DNA from: Lachnospiraceae bacterium
GTDB lineage: Bacteria; Bacillota; Clostridia; Lachnospirales; Lachnospiraceae
Length of the DNA: 64,000 bases
Assembly: GCA_902363555.1 (NCBI GenBank)
Contig: CABJAM010000003.1
Span: 62,001-126,000 of the forward strand
Reading direction: 5' to 3'
The translations under genes were made by a program, and so were the position numbers. Shown in pieces: positions 1 through 8,194 of the stretch (its first letter is position 1; each line of letters begins with the position of its first letter). The notes beneath the pieces are model-generated. The model ran no database searches, was not told the DNA's origin, and saw only the letters and a list, made by a program, of their open reading frames with translations.

Positions 1-218
1 TCCTTGACGCCGTGGAGTCTTGCAGGGATGACCTTTGTATTGTTAATCACCAGACAGTCGCCGGGATTTAAAAAGCTGATAATATCCTTGAAAATATGAT
101 GGCTCACATCACCTGTTTTTTTATCCAGCACCATCAGCCGTGAGCTAGAACGGTCCTTTAATGGGTCCTGGGCAATTTGTTCTTTAGGCAGATCAAAATA
201 AAAATCGGATGTTTTCAT
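1..218 (-). CDS. queA: S-adenosylmethionine:tRNA ribosyltransferase-isomerase, 5' part (partial)
   Basis: Only the first 72 codons lie in the window; the gene continues past position 1. Read on the minus strand the protein begins MKTSDFYFDLP and contains IAQDP, SSRLMVLD and LVINNTKVIPARLHG, the typical N-terminal signature of QueA. QueA transfers and isomerises the ribosyl group of SAM onto 7-aminomethyl-7-deazaguanine at the tRNA wobble position to give epoxyqueuosine, in the cytoplasm. The ATG is at 216-218, preceded (minus strand) by a CGAGGAG ribosome binding site. The neighbouring ruv or tgt genes often linked to queA would lie outside the window. The call is firm because the fragment is highly characteristic. 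Confidence 0.93.
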   Translation of the reverse strand, partial: MKTSDFYFDLPKEQIAQDPLKDRSSSRLMVLDKKTGDVSHHIFKDIISFLNPGDCLVINNTKVIPARLHGVK

Positions 219-332
219 GTTATTTCTCCTCGTAATCGATAAATAGTAACAGTCCAGAGGAACCGGACTGCTACGATAAATACACTAATTTAATATTTTA
301 TCACGGGGAAAAATATATAGCAAGACTATTAA

Positions 333-362
333 TTTGATTTTGTATCAAAAGAAATGTATAAT
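333..362 (+). promoter_or_regulatory. Promoter with overlapping palindrome upstream of the alpha/beta hydrolase
   Basis: A TTGATT -35 (334-339) is followed after exactly 17 bases by TATAAT (357-362). The -35 lies inside a 17-bp inverted repeat, TTTGAT-N5-ATCAAA (333-349), which could be an operator. It resembles the Crp/Fnr half site TTGAT but has a 5-base instead of a 4-base spacer. The regulator is unknown. Confidence 0.55.
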
Positions 363-488
363 ATATTCCACAGGTTTGGGAGACGTGGGATACATCGATT
401 TGGTAAGTTGAAGACCATTCGGCCTGTTCCAAGGAAAGCTGGACTTGTTATAATGATAAAATATAAAATAGATGAAAAAAGGGTGAAG

Positions 489-1316
489 ATGTTGAGGACT
501 CAAAAACGAAAACGGAAAATTGTTACATGGGCTATATGTATTGTGGCCATTCTGGCGCTTTTGGTGACTGCCGGAGCAGTGTATGTCAATGATTATTACC
601 GGGCAGATACAGATGCCATCGCTGCATTTGCACCGGCGGAGAACATTTCAAAAGAAATACTGGACAATGGGGCGATCGTCTATGCGCCCGGGGATGCGAC
701 CACCGGATTGATATTTTATCCCGGCGGTAAAGTGGAATACACCGCCTATGAGCCTTTAATGAAGGCGGGTGCGGCCCGGGGGATTTTCTGTGTGCTTGTA
801 AAAATGCCCTTTAATCTGGCGGTGCTGGATGTAAATGCGGCGGATGGCATCCAGGAGCTGTATCCTGAAATTAAAAGCTGGTACATCGGCGGTCATTCTC
901 TGGGCGGATCGATGGCAGCCTCCTACCTGGGAAAACAAACCGATGCATATGATGGCCTGATTCTGCTTGGAGCCTACTCTACGGCGGATTTATCGGATTC
1001 CAATCTGAATGTCCTTTCAGTTTATGGCAGCGAGGATCAGGTGCTGAACCGGGAAAAATATGATAAAAACAAAGTAAATCTGCCGGAAGATTTCACCGAG
1101 GTCGTCATAGACGGCGGCTGTCATGCCTACTTTGGTATGTATGGAGCACAGGCGGGTGACGGTACACCTGCGATCACGAATAAGGAGCAGATCGACCGGA
1201 CGGCGGATGCTATATCCGAACTTATCGAAAGTGCAGACGGCAGGTTTCGCCGTCTGCGCCGCTCTGGCGGCATTTTTTTCGATATTCTCCAGGCGTCATC
1301 CCCTGACTTTTCTTAA
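489..1316 (+). CDS. Membrane-anchored alpha/beta hydrolase
   Basis: This 275-residue protein has a basic N-terminus and one membrane segment (about residues 11-32), followed by an extracellular alpha/beta hydrolase domain. The nucleophile motif GGHSLGG places the catalytic Ser at 137; the acid is probably Asp183 in GSEDQ and the base His212 in GGCHAYFG. The substrate cannot be told. I start at ATG 489, which has a weak GGGTGA upstream and gives a proper N-terminal anchor; in-frame ATGs at 354 and 453 lack a ribosome binding site. The last about 27 residues, after ISELIES, read through a strong terminator-like hairpin (1233-1279) and into antisense DNA of the AraC remnant, so the normal stop has probably been lost and the tail is not native. 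Confidence 0.8.
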   Translation: MLRTQKRKRKIVTWAICIVAILALLVTAGAVYVNDYYRADTDAIAAFAPAENISKEILDNGAIVYAPGDATTGLIFYPGGKVEYTAYEPLMKAGAARGIFCVLVKMPFNLAVLDVNAADGIQELYPEIKSWYIGGHSLGGSMAASYLGKQTDAYDGLILLGAYSTADLSDSNLNVLSVYGSEDQVLNREKYDKNKVNLPEDFTEVVIDGGCHAYFGMYGAQAGDGTPAITNKEQIDRTADAISELIESADGRFRRLRRSGGIFFDILQASSPDFS

Positions 1317-1545
1317 ACACCTGAGTAAAATAATCCACATTATCATGTCCACACATACCGGCGACCTGCGTTACGGTAAGTGTGGGATTTTCCAGCAATT
1401 CTTTTGCGTGTCGCATCTGGCTTTCTAATATATAATTGGTAAGATTCATCCCTGTCTCCTTTTTAAAAAGCGCACTTAAATATTGCCGGGAAACAAAATG
1501 AACATCGGCCAGAAGCTTTAAGCTTAACTTCCGGTAGATAACAAA
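1222..1545 (-). pseudogene. C-terminal remnant of an AraC-family regulator
   Basis: On the minus strand this stretch encodes a near-complete AraC-type DNA-binding domain: KLSLKLLADVHFVSRQYLSALF (first helix-turn-helix), KKETGMNLTNYI, then TVTQVAGMCGHDNVDYFTQVFKK and GMTPGEYRKK (second helix-turn-helix). No receiver or ligand-binding domain and no plausible start precede it; family likeness stops at about 1535-1545, and the upstream DNA belongs to a truncated esterase on the other strand. I therefore call it a remnant, not a working gene. Its 3' end overlaps the hydrolase frame antisense. Confidence 0.75.
1233..1279 (+). terminator. Terminator-like hairpins inside the 3' end of the hydrolase frame
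   Basis: GCAGACGGC (1233-1241) pairs perfectly with GCCGTCTGC (1249-1257) around a 7-base loop. A second small stem GCCG/CGGC follows and is trailed by seven T residues (1273-1279). The hydrolase reading frame passes straight through it, which is unusual. Confidence 0.6.
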
Positions 1546-1548
1546 GAT

Positions 1549-1872
1549 ATGGATAAATCGCCTATACATAAAGGCTGTGTGGACTTTTATCTGAAACGGA
1601 ATGCACTGGGGGCTGCGCCGGCCTATGCTTACTATTTTCAGCGTGAGCTTCCGGACGATGATGCCGGAGCTTTTCATTCAGCCGAACTGTGGTATATGTT
1701 TGGCACCCTGGAACGCAGCTGGCGGCCGTTTACAGATCACGATGTTCATCTGTCGGAACAGATGCTGGATTATTGGACGAATTTTATGAAGATAGGCAAT
1801 CCTGCCGGTAAAAATTGCGAACCGTGGATGCCCTGCAGCCGGGAAGAACCGTTTGTTAAAATATTTGAATAG
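1549..1872 (+). pseudogene. C-terminal remnant of a type-B carboxylesterase
   Basis: The reading frame holds VDFYLKRNALG, AYYFQRELP, DDAGAFHSAELWYMFGTLERSW and DYWTNFMKIGNPAG, the conserved C-terminal part of carboxylesterase type B (para-nitrobenzyl esterase-like), including the catalytic His in AGAFHSAEL. A whole enzyme is about 500 residues; only about 105 are left. The Ser and acid residues and the N-terminal three quarters are missing. It begins where the AraC remnant on the other strand ends, so a divergent regulator/esterase pair seems to have lost its shared centre. Confidence 0.8.
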
Positions 1873-1908
1873 TAAAATGCGCCGTTAAAACTTACAGGGT
1901 GAATATAA

Positions 1909-1956
1909 GACCGCCGTCCGTGAGTAACACTTTAGCTGCTGCTCACGCTGGCGGTC
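1909..1956. repeat. Imperfect inverted repeat
   Basis: GACCGCC (1909-1915) pairs with GGCGGTC (1950-1956), and CGTGAG inside it with CTCACG, leaving a roughly 18-base loop. No T-run follows. It lies between the esterase and nuclease remnants. Confidence 0.5.
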
Positions 1957-1966
1957 CTTCTCCTGT

Positions 1967-2203
1967 AATAGCGGTTTTGGCCGTTATGATGTGCTGCTTG
2001 AGCCGAGAAATAGGAACGATGATGCAATAATAATAGAATTTAAAGTCTATAATGCTGCCGGGGAAAAGTCGCTTTCAGATACAGTAAAGTCGGCTTTGGA
2101 CCAGATTGAGCGGCAAAAATATGATGAGGCACCCATAGCGCGGGATACCTGGCTGTTAATCGTTTGCCGGCTGTTTTTCTTATTTCGATTATTTTGTCAA
2201 TAG
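1967..2203 (+). pseudogene. Remnant of a PDDEXK_9-type nuclease (AAA-ATPase-like family C-terminus)
   Basis: The frame reads NSGFGRYDVLLEPRN, DDAIIIEFKVY and SLSDTVKSALDQIERQKYD. This is the PD-(D/E)XK core (D in RYD, E-x-K in EFK) found at the C-terminus of the AAA-ATPase-like/PDDEXK_9 proteins common in Clostridia. Likeness starts abruptly at about 1967 without a start codon and ends near 2140, after which the frame runs into unrelated sequence. Full-length proteins are about 500-600 residues, so this is a fossil fragment. Confidence 0.7.
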
Positions 2204-2589
2204 GATTGATTGTTATAATTTGTCATTATATTTGGAGTAATTTAACGAACGCTGTCGATGGATTGTTATTGCATTTCACTTTATGTCGTGCTATTCTGTA
2301 TTTAATCTGAATCTGCGTAATATTCACAGTTTATCAATTCTCGTGTATTCAATTTTAATTTTTATCATTGCCGCTGAATCGGCCACATTTCCTTATAAAC
2401 TACATTTCTATTATCATCTATGTGCAAAATGACGTTTCGTCAAGCTACTTATAACAGTTAGAGAGGCGAACTGTTACAGCCACTTCACAATTTTTAATTA
2501 CTCCCGAAAAAAGCAGTATTCACAAACAGATTTTTTCATTCCCCGGCGTTGCATTATTGCAGATAATTATTTATAATGGAGGTACATAT
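2204..2589. other. AT-rich spacer with one dispersed palindrome
   Basis: No gene is seen here. It contains a perfect palindrome TAACAGTT-N9-AACTGTTA (2452-2476), a member of the dispersed intergenic family described in the findings. Confidence 0.6.
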
Positions 2590-3534
2590 ATGGGTCATAG
2601 AAAAAGAAAATTAAAACTTTCGGGAAAATTTATAGCAAAAAAAGGTCATCATATTAAGCGGAACTATAAAGACAGCCTGTTCCGTTTGATCTTTAACAAC
2701 AGGAAAGATTTGCTGGAGCTTTATAACGCGATCAATGGAACACATTACGATAATGTGGATGATTTAACGATTTACACACTGGAGGATGTCCTCTACATCA
2801 GCTACAAAAATGATGCTTCTTTTTTAGTGGATGATGTGCTGAACCTGTATGAGCATCAGAGTACACTAAATCCCAATATGCCCATTCGAGGCCTGCTCTA
2901 TTTTGCGAGAAACTACGAGGCATATATTGATCGGAATCATCTGGACATCTATAGCAGTGTACTTCAGAAATTGCCATTACCTCAGTACGTGGTTTTTTAC
3001 AATGGAACAGCAGAAGCTCCCGAAACTCAGATTCTGGAGCTTAAAGATGCCTTTCCGGATCATCCCGATAAGGACCCGTGTTTAAACTGTAAGGTAACTG
3101 TGTTGAACATCAATTATGGCCACAATAAGGAACTCATGGACCATTGTCAGAAATTGAAGGAATATGCTCTGTTCATCCACCAGATTCGTATGAATGTAAA
3201 AAACAATCTTTCGCTGGAGGATGCGATACGTGTTTCCATTGATGCGTGTATTGATCAGCATATTCTGGAAGATTTTCTGACAAAGCATCGAGCGGAGGTA
3301 GAAATGTCGGTATTATCATCGTTTAATCAGGAAAATCATGACCGGATTTTAAAGGAAGCATCGAAGGAAGAAGGCTTTCAGGAGGGACTTGCAGAGGGGC
3401 AGCTTGTGCTGCTCAGAAATCTGGTCGATAAAAAGCTTCAAAAAGGCTTTTCTGTTTCAGAAATCGCTCAGGCTTTGGAACAGGACGAATCATTTATCAA
3501 AAAAATAATCGTTAATATCAAAGATAAAAACTAA
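2590..3534 (+). CDS. Rpn family recombination-promoting nuclease / PD-(D/E)XK transposase-like protein
   Basis: The 314-residue protein shows the hallmark block of this family: FRLIFNNRKDLLELYNAI, VLYISYKNDASFLVDD, LNLYEHQSTLNPNMPIRGLLYF and QYVVFYNG. The E-x-Q in YEHQS belongs to the PD-(D/E)XK nuclease core. The C-terminus (EEGFQEGLAEGQ, then a helical region) is the usual tail. Such proteins bind and cut DNA and are often annotated as putative transposases, though they lack inverted repeats and are scattered through clostridial genomes in many copies. The ATG at 2590 has a good GGAGG; an upstream in-frame ATG at 2557 does not. It stands alone next to nuclease and esterase remnants, suggesting a plastic region. 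Confidence 0.88.
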   Translation: MGHRKRKLKLSGKFIAKKGHHIKRNYKDSLFRLIFNNRKDLLELYNAINGTHYDNVDDLTIYTLEDVLYISYKNDASFLVDDVLNLYEHQSTLNPNMPIRGLLYFARNYEAYIDRNHLDIYSSVLQKLPLPQYVVFYNGTAEAPETQILELKDAFPDHPDKDPCLNCKVTVLNINYGHNKELMDHCQKLKEYALFIHQIRMNVKNNLSLEDAIRVSIDACIDQHILEDFLTKHRAEVEMSVLSSFNQENHDRILKEASKEEGFQEGLAEGQLVLLRNLVDKKLQKGFSVSEIAQALEQDESFIKKIIVNIKDKN

Positions 3535-3552
3535 GCAGCTATAAAAAAACTG

Positions 3553-3582
3553 TTGACAGACGTTCCCTTGTTATTGTATAAT
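3553..3582 (+). promoter_or_regulatory. trp operon promoter
   Basis: TTGACA (3553-3558) and TATAAT (3577-3582) are separated by 18 bases; both hexamers match the sigma-A consensus exactly. The T-box leader begins right downstream. Confidence 0.88.
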
Positions 3583-3594
3583 CATTGAAAATAA

Positions 3595-3993
3595 TTTAAT
3601 ATGTTAATTCATTGAAGCGGAGAACTCCGCCAATGATTATAAACCGTTGAAGCGGAGATCAAAGCAGTAATGCGCGCACAGAGAGTCCGGGAAGGTGAGA
3701 GCCGGGCCGAAAAGCAGATTGCCAAATGGACCGCTGAGGGCACAGTGAAAGAGCGGCATAAAGCCTAAAGAGTGTTATAAAACACTCCGGCAGACCTTAT
3801 GGACTATCGGGTCAGGTTCGAGTATTCTCGAGTATTCTGTGACGTGAGGGCATACGTTAGTTGCCGGAGATATGTCAGTATCTCGCAAAGTGCACGATTT
3901 ATTCGTGAATCAAGGTGGCACCGCGGAAATAAAGAAAGCAACTTATCCGTCCTTGACAAATCCCAACCCGGATTCTGTCAAGGACGTTTTTTT
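3595..3993 (+). promoter_or_regulatory. Tryptophan-specific T-box leader
   Basis: The leader holds the T-box sequence AAGGTGGCACCGCGG (3912-3926), which pairs with the uncharged tRNA acceptor end, and an upstream specifier region in which CAAATGGACC places a UGG (Trp) codon at 3727-3729. It ends in a terminator, CGTCCTTGACA (3948-3958) with TGTCAAGGACG (3976-3986) followed by seven T. Low charged tRNA-Trp should let the antiterminator form and allow transcription of trpE-A. The class and codon fit the downstream operon. Confidence 0.92.
3948..3993 (+). terminator. T-box attenuator terminator
   Basis: An 11-bp perfect stem (3948-3958 with 3976-3986) is followed by T7 (3987-3993). It is the regulated terminator of the trp leader. 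Confidence 0.9.
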
Positions 3994-4000
3994 GTGCATA

Positions 4001-4072
4001 ACGACTGCCGCGATCCGGCGAAGTGAAACGGAGCCGGATGCACGTAAGCAACGAGCCGAAAAAGGGAAATTC
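4001..4072. repeat. GC-rich dispersed repeat, copy 1
   Basis: Segment a (4001-4034, starting ACGACTGCCGCGATCCGGCG) and segment b (4044-4072, containing AAGCAACGAGCCG) both recur near 42.4 kb, but there in the order b then a. Confidence 0.6.
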
Positions 4073-4099
4073 GTATAGGAAAAATAAGGAGGCCAAGTT

Positions 4100-5584
4100 A
4101 TGAAACCAAGTCTGGAAGAAGCAAAAAAGCTGGCGGAAAGCGGCGATTACCGCCGAATCCCGGTATACAGGGAGCTGTATGCGGACGCCTTTACTCCCAT
4201 AGAGGTCATGCGGACGCTGCGGGCGGCCAGCAGGCATTGTTATTTACTGGAAAGTGCCGAGGACAATCAAAAATGGGGCCGATATTCCTTTCTGGGTTAT
4301 GCGCCTGTGATGGAGCTGACATGTATGGATGGCCGGCTGCGTATACTTGAAGGGGCCGAGGATGAGGAAAAGCGGGAAACGATTGTGGAGACAACGCACC
4401 CGGGCGACGCCATCCGGGATATATTAAAGGCCTATAAAAGCCCTGTAATGAAAGAGCTTCCGCCATTTACCGGCGGTCTTGTAGGGTATTTCTCCTATGA
4501 ATACATACAGTACGGGGAGCCGTCGCTGTCACTGGGCGGAGGGAGCGCGGACGATTTTCGGGATGTGGATCTGATGCTGTTTGATAAAGTTATTGTTTTT
4601 GACAATTACCGTCAGAAGCTGATCCTTATTGCCGGAGCAGATACACAGGATTTGGAAAATTCCTACGTTCGTGCCGAAGCTTCCCTGGATGAAATTGAAC
4701 GGCTGTTAAAAAGCGGGGTCAAAGCGGATTTTAAACCGCTGCATTTGGAAATGGATCTTAGGCCGGCATTTTCTAAAGAGCAGTACTGCCAGATGGTGGA
4801 GAAGGCTAAATACTACATCCATGAAGGCGATATTTTCCAGGTTGTATTGTCCAATCCTATGGAGGCCGCGGCGGCCGGAAGTCTGTTTGATGCGTACCGG
4901 GTGCTTCGGACCACCAACCCGTCGCCTTATATGTTCTATTTTTCCAGCGATGACATTGAGGTGGCCGGCGCTTCTCCGGAAACGCTTGTAAAGCTTGAGG
5001 ATGGCGTGCTGCACACCTTCCCGCTGGCGGGTACCCGGCCAAGAGGGGCCGACGCGGCGGAGGATGCGCGTCTGGAGGCTGAGCTTTTAGCGGACGAGAA
5101 GGAGCTTTCGGAGCACAATATGCTGGTGGATCTGGGCCGGAACGATATTGGCAAGATCAGCCGTCTGGGCAGTGTGGCTGTGGAAAAATATATGGAAATC
5201 CAGCGTTTTTCCCATGTGATGCATATCGGCACAACAGTGGCCGGTACGATTTTGGAGGATAAGGACGCAGTGGATGCCATCGACGCTATTTTGCCCGCGG
5301 GCACCCTATCTGGAGCGCCAAAGCTGCGGGCCTGCGAAATCATTCGTGAGCTGGAGGGCCGCAAGCGGGGCGTGTATGGCGGCGCTATCGGCTATCTGGA
5401 CTTTACAGGAAACCTGGATACATGTATTTCCATCCGGCTGGCATATAAGAAAAACGGTAAAGTCTGCGTTCAGTCCGGTGCAGGAATCGTTAATGACAGT
5501 GTTCCGGAAAATGAATTTGCGGAGTGCTGCAATAAAGCCCGTGCGGTGATCAATGCCATGACAATGGCCCAGGACGGATTATAA
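4100..5584 (+). CDS. trpE: Anthranilate synthase component I
   Basis: TrpE makes anthranilate from chorismate using ammonia delivered by TrpG, the first step of tryptophan synthesis. The 494-residue length fits the family. The feedback-inhibition motif LLES is at residues 49-52, and the chorismate-binding core shows SPYMFYF, GASPETLVKL, TFPLAGTRPRG, DLGRNDIGKI and PAGTLSGAPK. The ATG at 4100 follows AAGGAGG at good spacing. It is the first gene of a seven-gene operon behind the T-box. Confidence 0.97.
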   Translation: MKPSLEEAKKLAESGDYRRIPVYRELYADAFTPIEVMRTLRAASRHCYLLESAEDNQKWGRYSFLGYAPVMELTCMDGRLRILEGAEDEEKRETIVETTHPGDAIRDILKAYKSPVMKELPPFTGGLVGYFSYEYIQYGEPSLSLGGGSADDFRDVDLMLFDKVIVFDNYRQKLILIAGADTQDLENSYVRAEASLDEIERLLKSGVKADFKPLHLEMDLRPAFSKEQYCQMVEKAKYYIHEGDIFQVVLSNPMEAAAAGSLFDAYRVLRTTNPSPYMFYFSSDDIEVAGASPETLVKLEDGVLHTFPLAGTRPRGADAAEDARLEAELLADEKELSEHNMLVDLGRNDIGKISRLGSVAVEKYMEIQRFSHVMHIGTTVAGTILEDKDAVDAIDAILPAGTLSGAPKLRACEIIRELEGRKRGVYGGAIGYLDFTGNLDTCISIRLAYKKNGKVCVQSGAGIVNDSVPENEFAECCNKARAVINAMTMAQDGL

Positions 5585-5664
5585 ACGGCACGGACTATGA
5601 ACGGCCGCGGCAACCGTTCGGCCCATATGAACAGTTACGGCCGTCAGGACAGGAGGAAATGACG

Positions 5665-6252
5665 ATGATTTTAATGATTGATAATTATGACAGCTTTGTA
5701 TATAACCTTTATCAGCTTGTAGGCGGCCTTTACCCCGATATCCGGGTCATACGCAATGATGCCATGACTCCGGAAGCCATGGAAGCGCTTCATCCGGAGG
5801 CGGTGATCATTTCGCCAGGGCCGGGGCGTCCGGCGGCTGCAGGCTATTCCATGGACGCCATCCGGTATTTTGCCGGAAAGGTTCCCATCCTGGGTGTATG
5901 CCTGGGCCATCAGGCCATCTGCGAGGCGTTTGGTGGTAAGGTGTCCTATGCCGGCCAATTAATGCACGGGAAGACGTCGGAAATCGAGATTATGGAAGGC
6001 AGCCGGCTGTTTGCCCATTTGCCGGACCGGATAAAGGTGGCACGTTACCATTCATTGTCCGCTGTCCGGGAGCTTATGCCGGATTGTCTGAAGATTACAG
6101 CAGTGGCCGGCGACGGGGAGATCATGGCGGTGGAACATAAAAAATATCCGGTATTTGGAGTCCAGTTCCATCCTGAATCAGTAATGACGAAAGATGGCCG
6201 GATAATGATAGAGAATTTCATAAAAGAAATCAGACAGGAGGTTTTAGTATGA
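5665..6252 (+). CDS. trpG: Anthranilate synthase component II, glutamine amidotransferase
   Basis: This class-I glutamine amidotransferase (195 residues) hydrolyses glutamine and channels ammonia to TrpE. The catalytic Cys79 is in GVCLGHQAI, with His169 and Glu171 in VQFHPES. I choose ATG 5665 (MILMIDNYDSF) because GGAGG at 5652-5656 is then 8 bases away; the ATG at 5659 lies only 2 bases from it. No TrpD fusion is present: trpD is separate and overlaps the trpG stop by 4 bases. Confidence 0.96.
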   Translation: MILMIDNYDSFVYNLYQLVGGLYPDIRVIRNDAMTPEAMEALHPEAVIISPGPGRPAAAGYSMDAIRYFAGKVPILGVCLGHQAICEAFGGKVSYAGQLMHGKTSEIEIMEGSRLFAHLPDRIKVARYHSLSAVRELMPDCLKITAVAGDGEIMAVEHKKYPVFGVQFHPESVMTKDGRIMIENFIKEIRQEVLV

Positions 6253-7259
6253 TTAAAGAAGCGATAATTAAACTGGCAGGAAAGCAGGACCTGACTTACG
6301 GCGAGGCCGAAGCGGTTATGAATGAGATCATGGAGGGAAAGGCGACGGATGTGCAGATGTCGGCCTACCTGACAGCACTCTCTTTAAAAGGAGAAAATAT
6401 TGATGAAATCACGGCGTCCGCAGCCGGTATGCGTGCGCATTGCATTAAGCTTTTGCACGATATGGATGTGCTGGAGATTGTAGGAACCGGCGGTGACGGC
6501 GCCAATTCCTTTAATATTTCCACAACGTCGGCGCTTGTTATTGCCGCAGCCGGCGTGCCGGTGGCCAAGCACGGGAACCGGGCGGCGTCCTCCAAGTCCG
6601 GCGCGGCCGATGTTCTGGAGGCTCTGGGCGTTAAAATCACATTGCCGCCGGAAAAGAGCGCCGAGCTTTTAAAGAAGATCAATATCTGCTTTTTATTTGC
6701 ACAAAACTATCATATTGCCATGAAGTACGTGGCGCCCATCCGCAAGGAGCTGGGGATACGCACAGTATTTAATATTCTTGGACCTTTGTCCAATCCGGCC
6801 GGAGCCAATATGGAGCTTATGGGCGTTTATGAGGAGGCTTTGGTCGAGCCGCTGGCCCAGGTTATGGCAAAGCTTGGCGTGGTGCGGGGCATGGTTGTTT
6901 ACGGCCAGGATAAGCTGGATGAGATTTCCATGTGTGCGCCCACATCCATTTGCGAAATCAAGGATGGATGGTTCCAGTCCTATACCATAACTCCGGAGCA
7001 GTTTGGCTACGAGCGCTGCCATAAGTCGGAGCTGGTGGGCGGAACGCCGGAGGAAAATGCGGCGATCACCCGGGATATCCTTGACGGAATCGAGCGGGGG
7101 CCAAAGCGCCAGGCAGTCTGCCTCAATGCGGGCGCCGCTTTGTATATTACCGGCAGGGCCGCAAATATGGCCGAGGGCGTGCGCATGGCCGAGTCGCTGA
7201 TCGACAGCGGTCAGGCGGCATCAAAGCTTAAAACATTTATAGAGGAAAGTAATAAGTAA
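6249..7259 (+). CDS. trpD: Anthranilate phosphoribosyltransferase
   Basis: TrpD joins anthranilate to PRPP, giving phosphoribosyl anthranilate. The 336-residue protein has GTGGDGANSFNIST (PRPP loop), KHGNRAASSKSGAADVLEALG and RTVFNILGPLSNPA, all typical of the family. The ATG overlaps the trpG stop (ATGA), implying translational coupling, and an AGGAGG sits just upstream within trpG. Confidence 0.97.
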   Translation: MIKEAIIKLAGKQDLTYGEAEAVMNEIMEGKATDVQMSAYLTALSLKGENIDEITASAAGMRAHCIKLLHDMDVLEIVGTGGDGANSFNISTTSALVIAAAGVPVAKHGNRAASSKSGAADVLEALGVKITLPPEKSAELLKKINICFLFAQNYHIAMKYVAPIRKELGIRTVFNILGPLSNPAGANMELMGVYEEALVEPLAQVMAKLGVVRGMVVYGQDKLDEISMCAPTSICEIKDGWFQSYTITPEQFGYERCHKSELVGGTPEENAAITRDILDGIERGPKRQAVCLNAGAALYITGRAANMAEGVRMAESLIDSGQAASKLKTFIEESNK

Positions 7260-7383
7260 TAATTACGCGTCATAACTATCGGGGCTTTCAAAACAGTTAT
7301 TATGCGGCACGATCGACAGGATAAATTATGCCGGAGCACATCCGTTATAAATTGTCCGTGAGTCAACAGGGAGAGAATGGGAA

Positions 7384-8190
7384 ATGGATGATATATTAAA
7401 GAAGATCGCTGATAAAACAAAGGAGCGCATTGCCGCTCAGAAAAAGAAAGTGCCGCCGGCCAAAATCCGGGCCCGGGCGGAGCGTATGGCCCATCAGACA
7501 TCCAAAAAGCGGAAGTTCGCTTTTGAAAAGGCGTTGAAGGCGGAAGGGATGTCGTTCATCTGCGAAGTGAAAAAAGCATCGCCGTCCAAGGGCATCATTG
7601 CCTGGGATTTTCCGTATCTTCAGATTGCAAAGGATTACGAGGAGGCCGGCGCGTCGGCGATTTCCTGCCTGACGGAACCCTATTGGTTTATGGGCAGTGA
7701 TGCTTATTTGAAGGAAATCGCGGCGTCCGTGTCGATCCCGGTATTGCGCAAGGATTTTACGGTGGATGAATATATGATTTACGAGGCCAAGGCGCTGGGG
7801 GCGTCGGCGGTGCTGCTGATCTGCGCCATTTTGGACGACGGACAGTTGAAGGCTTACCGGGAAATTGCCGATGGTCTGGGATTGTCAGCGCTGGTGGAAG
7901 CCCACACGGAGGAAGAGGTGTTTCGGGCTGTGGGCGCAGGGGCGAGAATCATCGGTGTCAATAACCGGAATCTGAAAACTTTTGAGGTGGATGTGGAAAA
8001 CAGCCGCCGGTTGCGACATCTGGCCCCGGAGGACGTGATTTTTGTGTCCGAGAGCGGCATACAGTCGCCGCAGGAGGTGCAGGCCCTTTATGAAAATGGC
8101 ACTGATGCGGTTTTGATTGGCGAAACGCTGATGCGTGCTTCGGATAAGAAGGCGATGCTGGCCCGTCTGGCGGCCGGCGCCGGAAGGTGA
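7384..8190 (+). CDS. trpC: Indole-3-glycerol phosphate synthase
   Basis: TrpC cyclises CdRP to indole-3-glycerol phosphate. The 268-residue TIM barrel shows the active-site block FICEVKKASPSKG, then PVLRKDFTVDEYMIYEAKALGA, GVNNRNLKTFEVD and VSESGI. A 124-base gap separates it from trpD; no gene is seen there. The ribosome binding site is GGGAGAGAATGGGAA, only moderate. It is not fused with trpF, which follows 4 bases later. Confidence 0.96.
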   Translation: MDDILKKIADKTKERIAAQKKKVPPAKIRARAERMAHQTSKKRKFAFEKALKAEGMSFICEVKKASPSKGIIAWDFPYLQIAKDYEEAGASAISCLTEPYWFMGSDAYLKEIAASVSIPVLRKDFTVDEYMIYEAKALGASAVLLICAILDDGQLKAYREIADGLGLSALVEAHTEEEVFRAVGAGARIIGVNNRNLKTFEVDVENSRRLRHLAPEDVIFVSESGIQSPQEVQALYENGTDAVLIGETLMRASDKKAMLARLAAGAGR

Positions 8191-8194
8191 TGGT

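Noticed and set aside
1549..1872. Functional short esterase
   Set aside because: The nucleophile Ser region and three quarters of the enzyme are missing.
2590..3534. Insertion sequence around the Rpn/PDDEXK gene
   Set aside because: No terminal inverted repeats or target duplication could be found at its edges.
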